Below, piece after piece: positions 41,299 to 49,176 of a stretch of DNA of 64,000 nt (positions within the stretch are counted from its first letter, which is position 1; every line of letters starts with the position of its first letter). The stretch spans positions 186,001 through 250,000 of the forward strand of contig NZ_SLVV01000006.1 in NCBI RefSeq assembly GCF_004340465.1, read 5' to 3'. Source of the DNA: Mesobacillus foraminis (GTDB taxonomy: Bacteria; Bacillota; Bacilli; Bacillales; Cytobacillaceae). Both the position numbers and the translations under genes were made by a program. The notes below the pieces were generated by a model. It worked only from the letters and a program-made list of their open reading frames with translations, ran no database searches and was not told where the DNA came from.

Positions 41299-41328
41299 GA
41301 GTCCTGGTTGCACCCAGGGCTCTTTTTT
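41299..41328 (+). terminator. Terminator of toxin mRNA
   Basis: GAGTCCTGG/CCAGGGCTC 9-bp stem, loop TTGCAC, six T. Confidence 0.85.
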
Positions 41329-41350
41329 ATTATATGGACTATCTAGTTAA

Positions 41351-41379
41351 ATTATAAACATTTTTTTCAATGAATTCAA
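41351..41379 (-). promoter_or_regulatory. Antisense promoter
   Basis: On the minus strand TTGAAT (41379-41374), exactly 17 nt, then TATAAT (41356-41351): an almost consensus sigma-A promoter firing into the toxin gene. Confidence 0.75.
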
Positions 41380-41481
41380 TTGAAAACGGTGGGTAGTTCA
41401 TTCGGGAAAGTGAAGGTTCATGTTATGAATAGGTGATATATGGGGGAACCTACATTACTACAATGAAAAGGATAGGATTGT

Positions 41482-42012
41482 ATGAAGGTAAAATTCTTGC
41501 TCCTTCTCTTATTTAATATAGCCTGTTTTGGAACTGTAGGCGTAAGCGCGGATTACTACGACTCGCCGCCGGTAGAAAAAGGGTTTTTCGAGATTGGATA
41601 CAAGCCGGCGGAGGAAGCGTTGAATCTCTGTGAAGACCATTTTCAGCAGAAAATTGAATTGCCTTATAAATTGCCGCCAATTTCATTTACGCATTACTTA
41701 GGAAGATGTACAAACAACCTGGGTTCCAGTAATGGTTTTGAAGTGGAATATCTCAATGAAAAACGGCCCGAACTTCACTACATGATTCATATTAAGCCGA
41801 AGGAACATGGGTTAAAAGTGGATAAAGAACATGTTGCCAAGACATTTAAACTCAATGACGGGAAGGGAGTATACGTGACAGAACTGATTAGGAGTTTTAA
41901 CTTATTCATTTTTGAACGAGATGGATGGCAGTATATTTTAAGCATCGATAAGAGGGGTTCCAGACAAGTGCCCCCAGAGGTGCTGGCTGATATAGCCAAT
42001 TCGTTTAAATGA
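41482..42012 (+). CDS. Secreted protein of unknown function
   Basis: 176 residues. An N-terminal signal peptide is clear (KVKFLLLLLFNIACFGTVGV, probable cleavage after SAD/VSA near 23). The mature part is about 150 residues with two cysteines (LCEDHF, LGRCTNN) that could form a disulfide outside the cell. Later segments YMIHIKPKEHGLKVDKEHV and FERDGWQYILSIDK look like a compact alpha-beta domain, perhaps lipoprotein/DUF4367-like. I do not recognise the family. ATG after AAGGATAGG. No terminator is visible before the repeat array. Confidence 0.65.
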   Translation: MKVKFLLLLLFNIACFGTVGVSADYYDSPPVEKGFFEIGYKPAEEALNLCEDHFQQKIELPYKLPPISFTHYLGRCTNNLGSSNGFEVEYLNEKRPELHYMIHIKPKEHGLKVDKEHVAKTFKLNDGKGVYVTELIRSFNLFIFERDGWQYILSIDKRGSRQVPPEVLADIANSFK

Positions 42013-42175
42013 AGCGAGTCCAGTCCGGGCTCTTTTTTTATGGAAAGAGATTTGTTCATCCTCCTTTCAAAATTCAGAAGGTACATATAGTGTATCAAGA
42101 ATGGAGGGGTTGAAATGTTGATTTCATTAAAAGAGAGGAAGCAAGGCAGGGTGCTGGGTGCGGCGGTAGTGTGTT

Positions 42176-42833
42176 TGAAAAATAAAAGGTCCAGGCTGAA
42201 AAATAAAAGAGTCACTTTGAAAAATAAAAGAGCCCAATTGGATAATAAATCGTGGAATTTGAAAAATAAGGGGCTTGGATTGAAAAATAAACAGGGTGCC
42301 GGATGCGGCTGCAGGTGCTTGAAAAATAAAAGGGCAAGGTTGAAAAATAAAAGAGTCACTTTGAAAAATAAAAAAGTGAAATTGGCTAATAAAACGTGGA
42401 ATGTGAAAAATAAGGGGCTTGGTTTGGAAAATAAACAGGGTACCCGGTGCGGCCGCAGAGTGCTTGGAAAATAAAAGGTCCAGGCTGAAAAATAAAAGAG
42501 TTACTTTGGAAAATAAAAGAGCGGAATTGGCAAATAAAATATGGAATTTGAATAATAAGGGGCTTGGATTGAAAAATAAAAAGGGCCAAGGATGAGGCGG
42601 TAGTGTGTTTGAAAAATAAAAGGCCTGGTTGAAATATAAAAGAGTCACTTTGGAAAATAAAAGAGCGAAATTGGCGAATAAATCATGGGATTTGAAAAAT
42701 AAGATGCTTGGATTGAAAATAAACAGGGTGCCCGGTGCTGCAGCGAGGTGCTTGGAAAATAAAACGGCCACTTTGAAATATAAAAGGAGAAATTGGATAT
42801 TAAATTGGATTTTTGAAGTATAAGATCCTTTTA
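42176..42833 (+). repeat. Higher-order array of 21-bp phased repeats
   Basis: About 30 units beginning TGAAAAATAA(A/G). Starts at 42176, 42197, 42218, 42239, 42260 and 42281, then 42320, 42341, 42362, 42383, 42404 and 42425, and so on: steps of 21 bp (rarely 20). After every sixth unit an 18-19-bp GC-rich insert (GGGTGCCGGATGCGGC-like) occurs, making higher-order units starting at 42176, 42320, 42465, 42610 and 42753 (144, 145, 145 and 143 bp). Within each, units keep the same order. The lengths are not multiples of three, so the reading frame is not kept. Confidence 0.95.
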
Positions 42834-43036
42834 TTTAATTTTAAAACGGCGGAGCCTATTCAAATAGATCGCGATCAGATTTAAAAACTTATCCTCCTAA
42901 ATAAAGATTTTTAGAAATACTGCAAATAGAATTGATTGGTGGGGCACTGAATGCAGCTGGCAGTTGTATATTTAGGAACAATGAAATATTATTAAAAAGA
43001 ATTACAGCCCATTATAAATATTTAGGAGATAAAGAG

Positions 43037-44392
43037 ATGTCTTTTCTAAGAAATGTAAAGGGATTTAAGTCCGTTACCCTTCAGCCCGCCCATATCCTTG
43101 TTCTTGGTTTTATGGGGCTGATTTTCATTGGAACCTGCTTATTTATGATTCCGGCTGCTACAAGAGACAGGCACCATCTCAGCCTGATCGATGCTTTGTT
43201 TGAAGCGACTTCGGCAGTTTGTGTCACGGGGCTGGCTGTGGTTGATACGGGAACCACTTTTACTTTGTTTGGTCAAATAATTTTGCTGATCCTCATCCAG
43301 CTCGGCGGCTGGGGATTTATTACCAGCGGCATACTGATGTTTATTATTCTGGGGAAAAAGATTGGCTTAAAACAAAGGCTGTTGCTGCAGGAGTCTTTAA
43401 ACACATTTTCCCTTCAGGGCATTATTAAACTGGTTCAGCGCGTGATTATTATTACCTTGATTGTTGAAGCCATTGGAGCCATTGTGCTTTCGATTCGCTG
43501 GTCACAGGAAATGGGCTGGGGACGGGCCATTTATTACGGGATTTTTCACTCGATTTCTGCTTTTAATAATGCCGGATTCGGGTTGGAAGCCGACAGTCTT
43601 AGTAAATGGGTCGGGGATCCCACTGTAAATATAGTGATCACTGCCTTGTTAATCCTTGGAGGAATCGGGTTTTATGTTGTTGCCGATGTTTTTGAGAAAA
43701 GGAACTTTAGGAAGCTGTCCCTCCATACAAAGGTGACTTTATTCTTTACCTTAGTGCTTAACGTTTTTAGCACAGTCATCATTTTCGGTTTGGAATATAA
43801 CAATCCCGCTACGCTGGGAGGATTAGGCTTGTCCGATAAATGGTGGGCTGCTTACTTCCAGGGAGTTGTTCCCCGGACAGCAGGTTTTAACTCAATCGAT
43901 ATTGGGCAGATGACGTTAAGCTCCCAGGTCTATATGATGGGCTTAATGTTTATTGGGGCAGCCTCCGGGTCTACAGCAGGCGGAATAAAAGTCACCACCT
44001 TTGCTTTATTGCTTTTAGCACTGGCTGCTGTCATTACCAACCGGGAAGACATTAATATTTTTCAGCGCAGAGTCCCTGCTTCCCTTGTATCCAGGGCATT
44101 ATCAATTGCGGTTTCCGGTGTCATTTTTATCTTTGTGATTTTCTTTTTACTAACGATAACGGAAAAGGGAGCGGAAATGTCCGAAATCGCTTTTGAAACC
44201 GTGTCGGCTTTCGGAACAGTAGGGATGAGTGCCGGCTTAACCATGGACTTGAGCCCAATTGGAAAGATTTTAATTACGGTTATGATGTTTATCGGCAGGC
44301 TGGGTCCACTGACGATGGCCTTTGCGTTAGCCATTCATTCGAAAAAGAAAGCGAAAATCCGCTATGCGGAAGAGAAAATTCTGCTGGGATAA
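43037..44392 (+). CDS. TrkH/KtrB-type potassium uptake channel subunit
   Basis: 451 residues from ATG 43037 (TTTAGGAG upstream; the open frame extends further but without a site). It has four repeated M1-P-M2 units with selectivity-filter glycines: TSAVCVTGLAV (~58), SAFNNAGFGL (~180), PRTAGFNSID (~290) and SAFGTVGMSAGL (~398). It is the membrane half of a Na+-coupled K+ transporter (KtrB/KtrD type). The partner RCK subunit (KtrA/KtrC) is not next to it, as for KtrD of B. subtilis. No c-di-AMP riboswitch signature is seen upstream, only the repeat array. A terminator follows. Confidence 0.9.
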   Translation: MSFLRNVKGFKSVTLQPAHILVLGFMGLIFIGTCLFMIPAATRDRHHLSLIDALFEATSAVCVTGLAVVDTGTTFTLFGQIILLILIQLGGWGFITSGILMFIILGKKIGLKQRLLLQESLNTFSLQGIIKLVQRVIIITLIVEAIGAIVLSIRWSQEMGWGRAIYYGIFHSISAFNNAGFGLEADSLSKWVGDPTVNIVITALLILGGIGFYVVADVFEKRNFRKLSLHTKVTLFFTLVLNVFSTVIIFGLEYNNPATLGGLGLSDKWWAAYFQGVVPRTAGFNSIDIGQMTLSSQVYMMGLMFIGAASGSTAGGIKVTTFALLLLALAAVITNREDINIFQRRVPASLVSRALSIAVSGVIFIFVIFFLLTITEKGAEMSEIAFETVSAFGTVGMSAGLTMDLSPIGKILITVMMFIGRLGPLTMAFALAIHSKKKAKIRYAEEKILLG

Positions 44393-44396
44393 ACAT

Positions 44397-44433
44397 GAAA
44401 TGCAATGAACCTTTGAGGTCCATTGCATTTTTA
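44397..44433 (+). terminator. Terminator of the K+ transporter gene
   Basis: AAATGCAATG/CATTGCATTT stem with inner ACC/GGT-like pairs, then five T. Confidence 0.8.
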
Positions 44434-44445
44434 TGAGCAGGTGTC

Positions 44446-44574
44446 CTATTTTTTGGATAGTAACACCAAACGTTTATATTTTATGTATTGCTCAAAATCC
44501 TTCTTGCTGACAGATGAGTTCATTGCCATCTTAACAAGCTCCATGATCTTTTGTTCGTTATTTACCAGTTCCAT
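44446..44574 (-). CDS. SinI-like anti-repressor peptide
   Basis: 42 residues, ATG after GGAGGAGG. The chain MELVNNEQKIMELVKMAMNS plus VSKKDFEQYIKYKRL has the SinI pattern: an amphipathic helix (W/I-x-E-L-V-x-x-A), a turn with S-K-x-x-F, and a second helix. SinI binds SinR and blocks repression of biofilm genes in B. subtilis. The tail here ends LLSKK. No sinR is adjacent, so its partner would be elsewhere. Too short for usual gene calling; monocistronic on the minus strand. Confidence 0.65.
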   Translation of the reverse strand: MELVNNEQKIMELVKMAMNSSVSKKDFEQYIKYKRLVLLSKK

Positions 44575-45013
44575 TTAGCCTCCTCCTTTTCGGGGGATCG
44601 AATTTATTATCTATTCCCTGTTTCAATGTAACTAAACCTATTTTTGTTAAAATCTAGAAATTAATTTACCCGATGGCCTCAAGCTCTTTTTTTATATAAT
44701 TTCCCCAGTGTGTTCCGAAGGTTTAGTCCGCCCTCTGAGGGGGGGGATGGATATTATATCCACAGATGGCTATTTTCAAATATGCTGCAGTATGATTCCC
44801 GTTTATGGAGGTCCCCTAACCTCCTTGACCGATCATTAATTAAATAGTTAGTTCCGGTGACAAAAGGAAGGTCCCTGGAGGAATATGGGGGCATTCATTA
44901 AGAGTTTCTGAAAAACGATATCTAGAAAAGGGCAGACAGTTAGTCGAAACGGTTAAGTGTTGTTTTTACAAAGGCTATGTACCGACTGATGGTGCGTATT
45001 CTTTTTTTGTTCA
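44575..45013. other. Mostly non-coding, possible gene remnant
   Basis: No intact gene. A start-less + frame at about 44870-45050 reads RVSEKRYLEKGRQLVETVKC and then YKGYVPTDGAYSFFVQCTDE, which looks like real protein, and an ATG behind GGAGG at about 44887 is cut off by a stop after eight codons in another frame. This suggests a frameshifted old gene. Confidence 0.35.
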
Positions 45014-45439
45014 ATGCACCGACGAAGTAGCTGTAATATGGCTATACTGATAAGAACGATAACGTACTTGAATGTGGTGATCTTTTTGAACCTTTCCTCT
45101 TTTTCTTTTATCGAAGAGCCTATTACTCATATCTTTCCTCCCATTTATGAGGGACTGGGCCTTCCGGAGCTGTCAAATTATGTGGAGATGAATTTTATTT
45201 TTACATTTACCATGGGGAAAAAACAATACAACGGAAGCGGAATTGTAAGGAAACTCATTAAAAGCAAAGAACTCAAAATTATTCTAAATAAAATCCAGGG
45301 AATCGGGCCTGTTAAAGAGAATATACTTAAAAACCTGCTTATTGCAGAGGTTGAACCCTTGCTTCCTCCCATAATGAACAACAAGCAAAGAAAGAACATA
45401 ACAGTGTACCATCAGGATTTTACCAGACAAAAAGATTAA
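45014..45439 (+). CDS. Hypothetical protein, start uncertain
   Basis: An open frame of 141 codons without a clear ribosome-binding site. The second half (KLIKSKELKIILNKIQGIGP, VKENILKNLLIAEVEPLLPP) is protein-like and charged, while the N-terminus is not convincing and overlaps the remnant upstream. It may be the surviving 3' half of a broken gene. I do not recognise it. Confidence 0.35.
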   Translation: MHRRSSCNMAILIRTITYLNVVIFLNLSSFSFIEEPITHIFPPIYEGLGLPELSNYVEMNFIFTFTMGKKQYNGSGIVRKLIKSKELKIILNKIQGIGPVKENILKNLLIAEVEPLLPPIMNNKQRKNITVYHQDFTRQKD

Positions 45440-45508
45440 CAGGCTGAACGGTGACCGTGTAAGTTATCTGTTTGCATAGATGAAACAGGTTTAGAAAGGT
45501 GATTCATT

Positions 45509-45976
45509 CTGGATATAATAAAATTGCATAGAAATGATATCAGGGCTGCCCTCGAACTGGCATGGACGGTGTTTCTGGAATTTGATGCCCCCGATTATAC
45601 CGCGAAGGGAATTGAGGAATTTAAAAAGTTTACTTCTATCCATTCGGTCCTGGAGAGGTTTGATAAAGGAGAAATGCTCTTCTGGGGCTGTATTGAAGAA
45701 GGGAAACTAATCGGGATTATTGCAACAAAAAATGTTACTCATATATGCCTCTTGTTCGTAAAAAAAGAGTACCACAGGCGCGGGGCCGCTAGAAAATTAT
45801 TGCAGCAAGTGATCGAACGCTGTATGGGAAATCTGCAGATTCGCGAAATTACCGTTAATTCCTCTCCTTTTGCCGTAGAAGTTTATCGCCGTCTCGGTTT
45901 TGTGGAACGTGACCAGGAGCAGACAGTGAATGGAATGAGATTTACGCCCATGGCACTCAAGCTAAGGCAATGCTGA
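45509..45976 (+). CDS. GNAT-family acetyltransferase
   Basis: About 155 residues. The GNAT core is present: GCIEEGKLIGIIATKN, then HICLLFVKKEYHRRGAARKL with the R/Q-x-x-G-x-A/G acetyl-CoA loop, then ITVNSSPFAVEVYRRLGFVE. The start is unclear: GAAAGGTGA is followed by a possible ATT/CTG at 45506-45509, and the first TTG is at 45524. The acceptor substrate is unknown. It stands alone. Confidence 0.75.
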   Translation: MDIIKLHRNDIRAALELAWTVFLEFDAPDYTAKGIEEFKKFTSIHSVLERFDKGEMLFWGCIEEGKLIGIIATKNVTHICLLFVKKEYHRRGAARKLLQQVIERCMGNLQIREITVNSSPFAVEVYRRLGFVERDQEQTVNGMRFTPMALKLRQC

Positions 45977-46067
45977 AATGTATTTCTGCGACAATAGGAA
46001 TATAGTTCACAAAGCTTAGAGTTTCTTAAAGCGACCATAAATGTTACCATTAAAAGGAAGAGGAGGA

Positions 46068-46196
46068 ATGGTTGGCGCGTCAAGATCAGCAGGTAAAGTG
46101 GCTGGTGAAAGCGGAATCTATCAGTTCTTAAAAAGAAGCGAAGAAACAATAGAAAAAATATTATTTGCTATAATAAAATATCATTCTCAAAATTAA
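46068..46196 (+). CDS. Possible 42-residue small protein
   Basis: ATG directly behind GGAAGAGGAGGA, open for 42 codons; the product begins MVGASRSAGKVAGESGIYQF and ends in a hydrophobic-charged helix (IEKILFAIIKYHSQN). The strong purine site is 1-7 nt away. Another frame from TTG 46073 also uses it, giving only 19 codons. Real translation is possible but unproven. Confidence 0.3.
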   Translation: MVGASRSAGKVAGESGIYQFLKRSEETIEKILFAIIKYHSQN

Positions 46197-46221
46197 ACAT
46201 ATAAAAAGCTTAAGGGTGAAC

Positions 46222-46470
46222 ATGAAAACGAACTGGCAAGTCTGTGTGTCCTTGCCCGCCTTTTACGTTGGAATGACTTTTACGAATATGGTCAAGGGGG
46301 ATATGATGAAAACTGGGTTCATATTATTTATAAGTGGATTAATTCTTTTTATGGCAGGAATCTTGTTAAGCATGCAGTGGGAAATAGCAGGTACGATCAT
46401 GGGAATCAGCGGAGGCATGATGATGGGAAGCGCGGCTTATTTTTATGCTGCGAATATCAGGAAGGACTGA
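46222..46470 (+). CDS. Small two- or three-TM membrane protein
   Basis: 82 residues from ATG 46222 after AAGGGTG. Hydrophobic segments: CVSLPAFYVGMTFTNMV (weak), GFILFISGLILFMAGILLSM and IAGTIMGISGGMMMGSAAYF. Glycine- and methionine-rich. I know no family. No neighbours on the same transcript are evident. Confidence 0.5.
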   Translation: MKTNWQVCVSLPAFYVGMTFTNMVKGDMMKTGFILFISGLILFMAGILLSMQWEIAGTIMGISGGMMMGSAAYFYAANIRKD

Positions 46471-46550
46471 CCAGATTGTAGCTTAATATGCATTTCAGAA
46501 AATATCCATAAAATGGGTTGAAACAGTCAAAAATGTATGTTAAGTTATAA

Positions 46551-46571
46551 CTAACTTGTAATACAAGGTAG
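46551..46571 (+). promoter_or_regulatory. PadR-type operator 1
   Basis: CTAACTTGT and ACAAGGTAG arms around AAT, 21 bp, near-perfect palindrome. First of three copies before the padR-HAAS operon. Confidence 0.6.
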
Positions 46572-46640
46572 TTTCCACGTAGCAGATTCTTTTTCTACTT
46601 GGCCGCATGGCAAACCAGTGTATGATTTTTTTTTAATTCT

Positions 46641-46661
46641 CTACCTTGTATTGCAATATAG
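46641..46661 (+). promoter_or_regulatory. PadR-type operator 2
   Basis: CTACCTTGT and GCAATATAG around ATT, 21 bp, the most degenerate of the three. Confidence 0.5.
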
Positions 46662-46719
46662 TTAAGATAAGGTTTACCGCTGGGATAAAGAATGCCCTGC
46701 TTCTTTATTGTTTAATTAA

Positions 46720-46740
46720 CTATCTTGTAAAACAAGATAG
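46720..46740 (+). promoter_or_regulatory. PadR-type operator 3
   Basis: CTATCTTGT and ACAAGATAG around AAA, a perfect 21-bp palindrome, ending 27 bp before the padR start codon. It probably covers the promoter or leader. Confidence 0.7.
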
Positions 46741-46767
46741 AGGCGATTCCTTGTAAAGGAGGAAAAA

Positions 46768-47103
46768 TTGTTGTCTTCAAGTCAAATGCTAAAAGGAATT
46801 TTAGAGGGCTGCCTGTTGTCGATTATCTCCAAAGGAGAAACTTATGGCTATGAAATGACGGAAAAATTGAATGCCTATGGGTTTACGATGGTGAGTGAAG
46901 GAAGCATTTACCCTTTATTGCTCCGCATGAAAAAAGAGGGGCTTGTGACCGCTGTCCAAAAAGAGCTTCCCTCAGGTGGCCCCAAGCGAAAATACTACTC
47001 TCTCACAGAAAAAGGGGAGGAAGAGCTGGAGAATTTCAAGGATCGATGGAAGGCGATTTCAACGAGTGTCAATCATTTATTAAAGGGGGATGATTTAAGG
47101 TGA
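46768..47103 (+). CDS. PadR-family transcriptional regulator
   Basis: 111 residues, TTG start after AAAGGAGG. The winged helix-turn-helix is typical: KGILEGCLLSIISKGETYGY, FTMVSEGSIYPLLLRMKKEG and SGGPKRKYYSLTEKGEEELE. PadR proteins repress by binding palindromes like the three found upstream, so autoregulation is likely. The stop overlaps the GTG of the next gene (GTGA), the common PadR/HAAS pair. Inducer unknown. Confidence 0.9.
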   Translation: MLSSSQMLKGILEGCLLSIISKGETYGYEMTEKLNAYGFTMVSEGSIYPLLLRMKKEGLVTAVQKELPSGGPKRKYYSLTEKGEEELENFKDRWKAISTSVNHLLKGDDLR

Positions 47104-47858
47104 AGGTTTCAAGTGAAAGCAGGGAATTCTTAGAGAACCTGAGGGTGTATTTGCTGGCAAGCGGAAAGTATGAGGGAGAGATAGAGGAGATTGTCAGTGA
47201 ACTGGGTGATCATCTAGAAAACGCCGAAAAGGACGGCAAAGACGTTACGGACATCATAGGAAAGACACCCAAAGAGTATATGGGTCAGCTGGCAGGGGAA
47301 ATGCCTTTTGATCTTAAAGGTGGGCTAAAATTTCTGCCCATACTTATGCTTGGGGCATTTTCCTACATATTGATGGGGGATGCTATCCGGGGGCAGCTGC
47401 AATACTCCCTGATTGATTTAATTGGCTATCCTGCGGTCTTTCTAATGACGTTGTTCCTCACAGCTCTTTTTTATAAGTACCTGGCAAGTAACAAGATTCC
47501 TAAACTGAAACAATTTATTGTTTTTGGCATAATTGCTGCAACACCCATTTCTTTATTTATTGGGGTAATCTATTTGGATGACTGGCTGGGGGCTCCAGCG
47601 ATCCATTTCGGACCAGCAGCAAAAGGAGCTGCAATTTTTATTTCCCTCCTGATGTTTATCTTCATTGCGATTTGGAGCAAAAGCTGGGTGTCTATTATTC
47701 TTCCGATTGTATTTTTTTTACCCGAGGTACTTATTGGCTTTACCGATTATCAGGAAAATACAAAACTTATGCTGTCAGTGACCATTGTGCCTTTGTGCAT
47801 TGGAATTTACCTGCTTTCCGTGTTAAGGATGGAAAAGAAAAAAGAAAAAAGCAGCTAA
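47100..47858 (+). CDS. HAAS-type membrane protein partnered with PadR
   Basis: 252 residues, GTG start overlapping the padR stop. The first ~75 residues (SREFLENLRVYLLASGKYEG, EIEEIVSELGDHLENAEKDG) match the cytoplasmic HAAS/DUF1700-like domain usually encoded next to PadR regulators. Six hydrophobic helices follow. Such proteins are thought to signal membrane or stress status to the PadR partner; the evidence for that is largely gene association. A terminator follows. Confidence 0.75.
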   Translation: MKVSSESREFLENLRVYLLASGKYEGEIEEIVSELGDHLENAEKDGKDVTDIIGKTPKEYMGQLAGEMPFDLKGGLKFLPILMLGAFSYILMGDAIRGQLQYSLIDLIGYPAVFLMTLFLTALFYKYLASNKIPKLKQFIVFGIIAATPISLFIGVIYLDDWLGAPAIHFGPAAKGAAIFISLLMFIFIAIWSKSWVSIILPIVFFLPEVLIGFTDYQENTKLMLSVTIVPLCIGIYLLSVLRMEKKKEKSS

Positions 47859-47873
47859 TAAGGTGTTAATCAG

Positions 47874-47898
47874 AAAAGGGCGTTGGAGCCCTTTTTTT
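47874..47898 (+). terminator. Terminator of padR operon
   Basis: AAAAGGGC/GCCCTTTTTTT arms around GTTGGA. Confidence 0.85.
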
Positions 47899-47974
47899 GA
47901 TTGTTTTTAGAAAAATAAGGAAACCTTTTCAGCACTTTATTCGTAGTAATCAACAGAAGACGGGAGGTCTAGGG

Positions 47975-48145
47975 ATGTTTAAATTAGAAACTAAATGTTC
48001 GATGTGCGGAAAAGAAATTCAGGGCAACGAAGAAGTCATCATCAAGCTGCGTTTTCCTGAAAAGAGAGGAATGACTGAAATCAAGGCATTTTTAACTCAT
48101 ATGGGACAGATTACATGCCTGGATTGTGACAGGGAACAGACATAA
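47975..48145 (+). CDS. Zinc-ribbon small protein
   Basis: 56 residues from ATG 47975, behind GGGAGG. Two CxxC pairs, CSMCGKEI near the start and CLDCDREQ at the end, are arranged as a zinc ribbon. Between them is a beta-rich part (VIIKLRFPEKRGMTEIKAFL). Similar short proteins are common in Bacillus (some mislabelled as iron-hydroxamate proteins). Function unknown. Confidence 0.7.
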   Translation: MFKLETKCSMCGKEIQGNEEVIIKLRFPEKRGMTEIKAFLTHMGQITCLDCDREQT

Positions 48146-48337
48146 AAGTATTGTTTAAATAATCTGTGTTTAAACCGGGACGAAGGATTCCGGGAAGGCA
48201 AAAGAGAAATAACGGTACCAATGGAACAATTTACAATCGTCAGTTAAGGAAGGATTTTTGCCCTGTGGGTAAGAATTATCTTAAAATTTCGACTCCTATA
48301 TGTTACATTTATGTTACAGATACAGGGGGGACATCTC

Positions 48338-48847
48338 ATGGGGTTGAAACTGATTGTTTGTTTGGCCGTGGCAACGATTGTCTTTGCTGCCGGAGCTCTT
48401 CTTGAAACGAAAGAAGGGAAAGTGGAGATTGATGCAGTGATCGATGAAAACGAGGCCTATGAAGAAGTGAGTCTCATAGCAAACGAAACTTCAGCTGGAA
48501 AGACGGAGGACGCCCAGAACAGGCTGCAAGCTCAAGGTGGCAAAGTGGAAGATGCCGAATATGAGTCGCTGAAAATGTTTGTTCAAGAAACAGTAAAGAG
48601 CTGGGAAGAACAGAGGGATCAGGAGAGTGCAAATTCAAGTGCTGCCCTTGCCAAGTCAACTCTTTATTATGCCGAACACTTCAAAAAGGAAATCAAGGAT
48701 GCAGGGTTAAGGAAAGAGTTTGATTCCTGGAAACAGATCGCGGATGACCTTTGTACCAGTCTTGAGACAGAAACCAATGAAGCGAAAGTACGCGAACTCA
48801 ACAAGCAGTTTCAAAAACAAATGTACATAATTGTAAAAAAGATCTAG
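48338..48847 (+). CDS. Exported or membrane-anchored hypothetical protein
   Basis: 169 residues from ATG 48338, seven nt after GGGGGG. N-terminal hydrophobic segment GLKLIVCLAVATIVFAAGAL (signal peptide or anchor), then an acidic, helical soluble part with long E/K-rich helices (LKMFVQETVKSWEEQRDQES, EAKVRELNKQFQKQMYIIVK). No cysteine lipobox. I do not recognise it. Confidence 0.6.
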   Translation: MGLKLIVCLAVATIVFAAGALLETKEGKVEIDAVIDENEAYEEVSLIANETSAGKTEDAQNRLQAQGGKVEDAEYESLKMFVQETVKSWEEQRDQESANSSAALAKSTLYYAEHFKKEIKDAGLRKEFDSWKQIADDLCTSLETETNEAKVRELNKQFQKQMYIIVKKI

Positions 48848-48904
48848 CATGCGAAAGTTTGGGACCTCAATGGTTTTTTACAAAAAGGGAAAGGCCTGAT
48901 TCCT

Positions 48905-49162
48905 ATGTTTACTGCGGGAATAAATGTTGAAAAATTAGAAAATGAACTAATCATTAGATGGCAATTTGCAGAAATTAAAATTCCACTTCACGAAATAACG
49001 GATGTTGCAGAAGATGACACTTATGGCGGGAAAGAGACAAACGCCATCCGGATTGGGCATCCATATGCATCTACCGACCGAATCCTGATTAAAACTAGGT
49101 CACAAAGCTACCTGTTATTTACCTCCAATAAATCTAAAATCGTAAAAGTAATCAATTCTTAA
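48905..49162 (+). CDS. SunI/YnzG family immunity-like protein
   Basis: 85 residues. The whole chain follows the SunI/YnzG pattern: [66 protein letters not shown]. SunI gives Bacillus immunity to the glycocin sublancin, whereas YnzG homologues without a bacteriocin are widespread and of unknown role. The fold is probably PH-like. SunI itself has an N-terminal membrane segment that is absent here. The next gene, a small membrane protein 14 bp on, may be its partner. Confidence 0.75.
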   Translation: MFTAGINVEKLENELIIRWQFAEIKIPLHEITDVAEDDTYGGKETNAIRIGHPYASTDRILIKTRSQSYLLFTSNKSKIVKVINS

Positions 49163-49176
49163 AGGAGAACCCCATT

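Larger units (their letters stand above)
41180..41344 (-). ncRNA. Putative antisense antitoxin RNA
   Basis: Predicted transcript of about 165 nt from the minus-strand promoter at 41351-41379. It runs through the 3' untranslated part of the toxin message to the hairpin at 41180-41239, where the minus strand reads GGTTAC followed by a run of seven T. It would pair with the 3' end of the toxin RNA over its whole length, as RatA does with txpA and SR4 with bsrG. Ends are estimated from motifs only. Confidence 0.6.

Noticed and set aside
42115-42474. 119-codon + frame (LKNKR-type repeats) inside the 42-kb array
   Set aside because: The frame stays open only because 21 bp is seven codons. It breaks when the higher-order unit changes from 144 to 145 bp, and the later units are in other frames.
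42127-42771. 214-codon minus frame (FIFQS-type repeats) in the same array
   Set aside because: A mirror of the same repeat; no ribosome-binding site and low-complexity product.
42176-42833. CRISPR array
   Set aside because: Repeats are contiguous and degenerate, with no unique 30-40-bp spacers, and no cas genes are present.
42834-43036. c-di-AMP (ydaO-type) riboswitch before the K+ transporter
   Set aside because: I looked for the conserved ydaO blocks and saw none; the region is plain AT-rich DNA.
48166-48405. 79-codon + frame before the exported hypothetical
   Set aside because: No ribosome-binding site, and it overlaps the better supported start at 48338.
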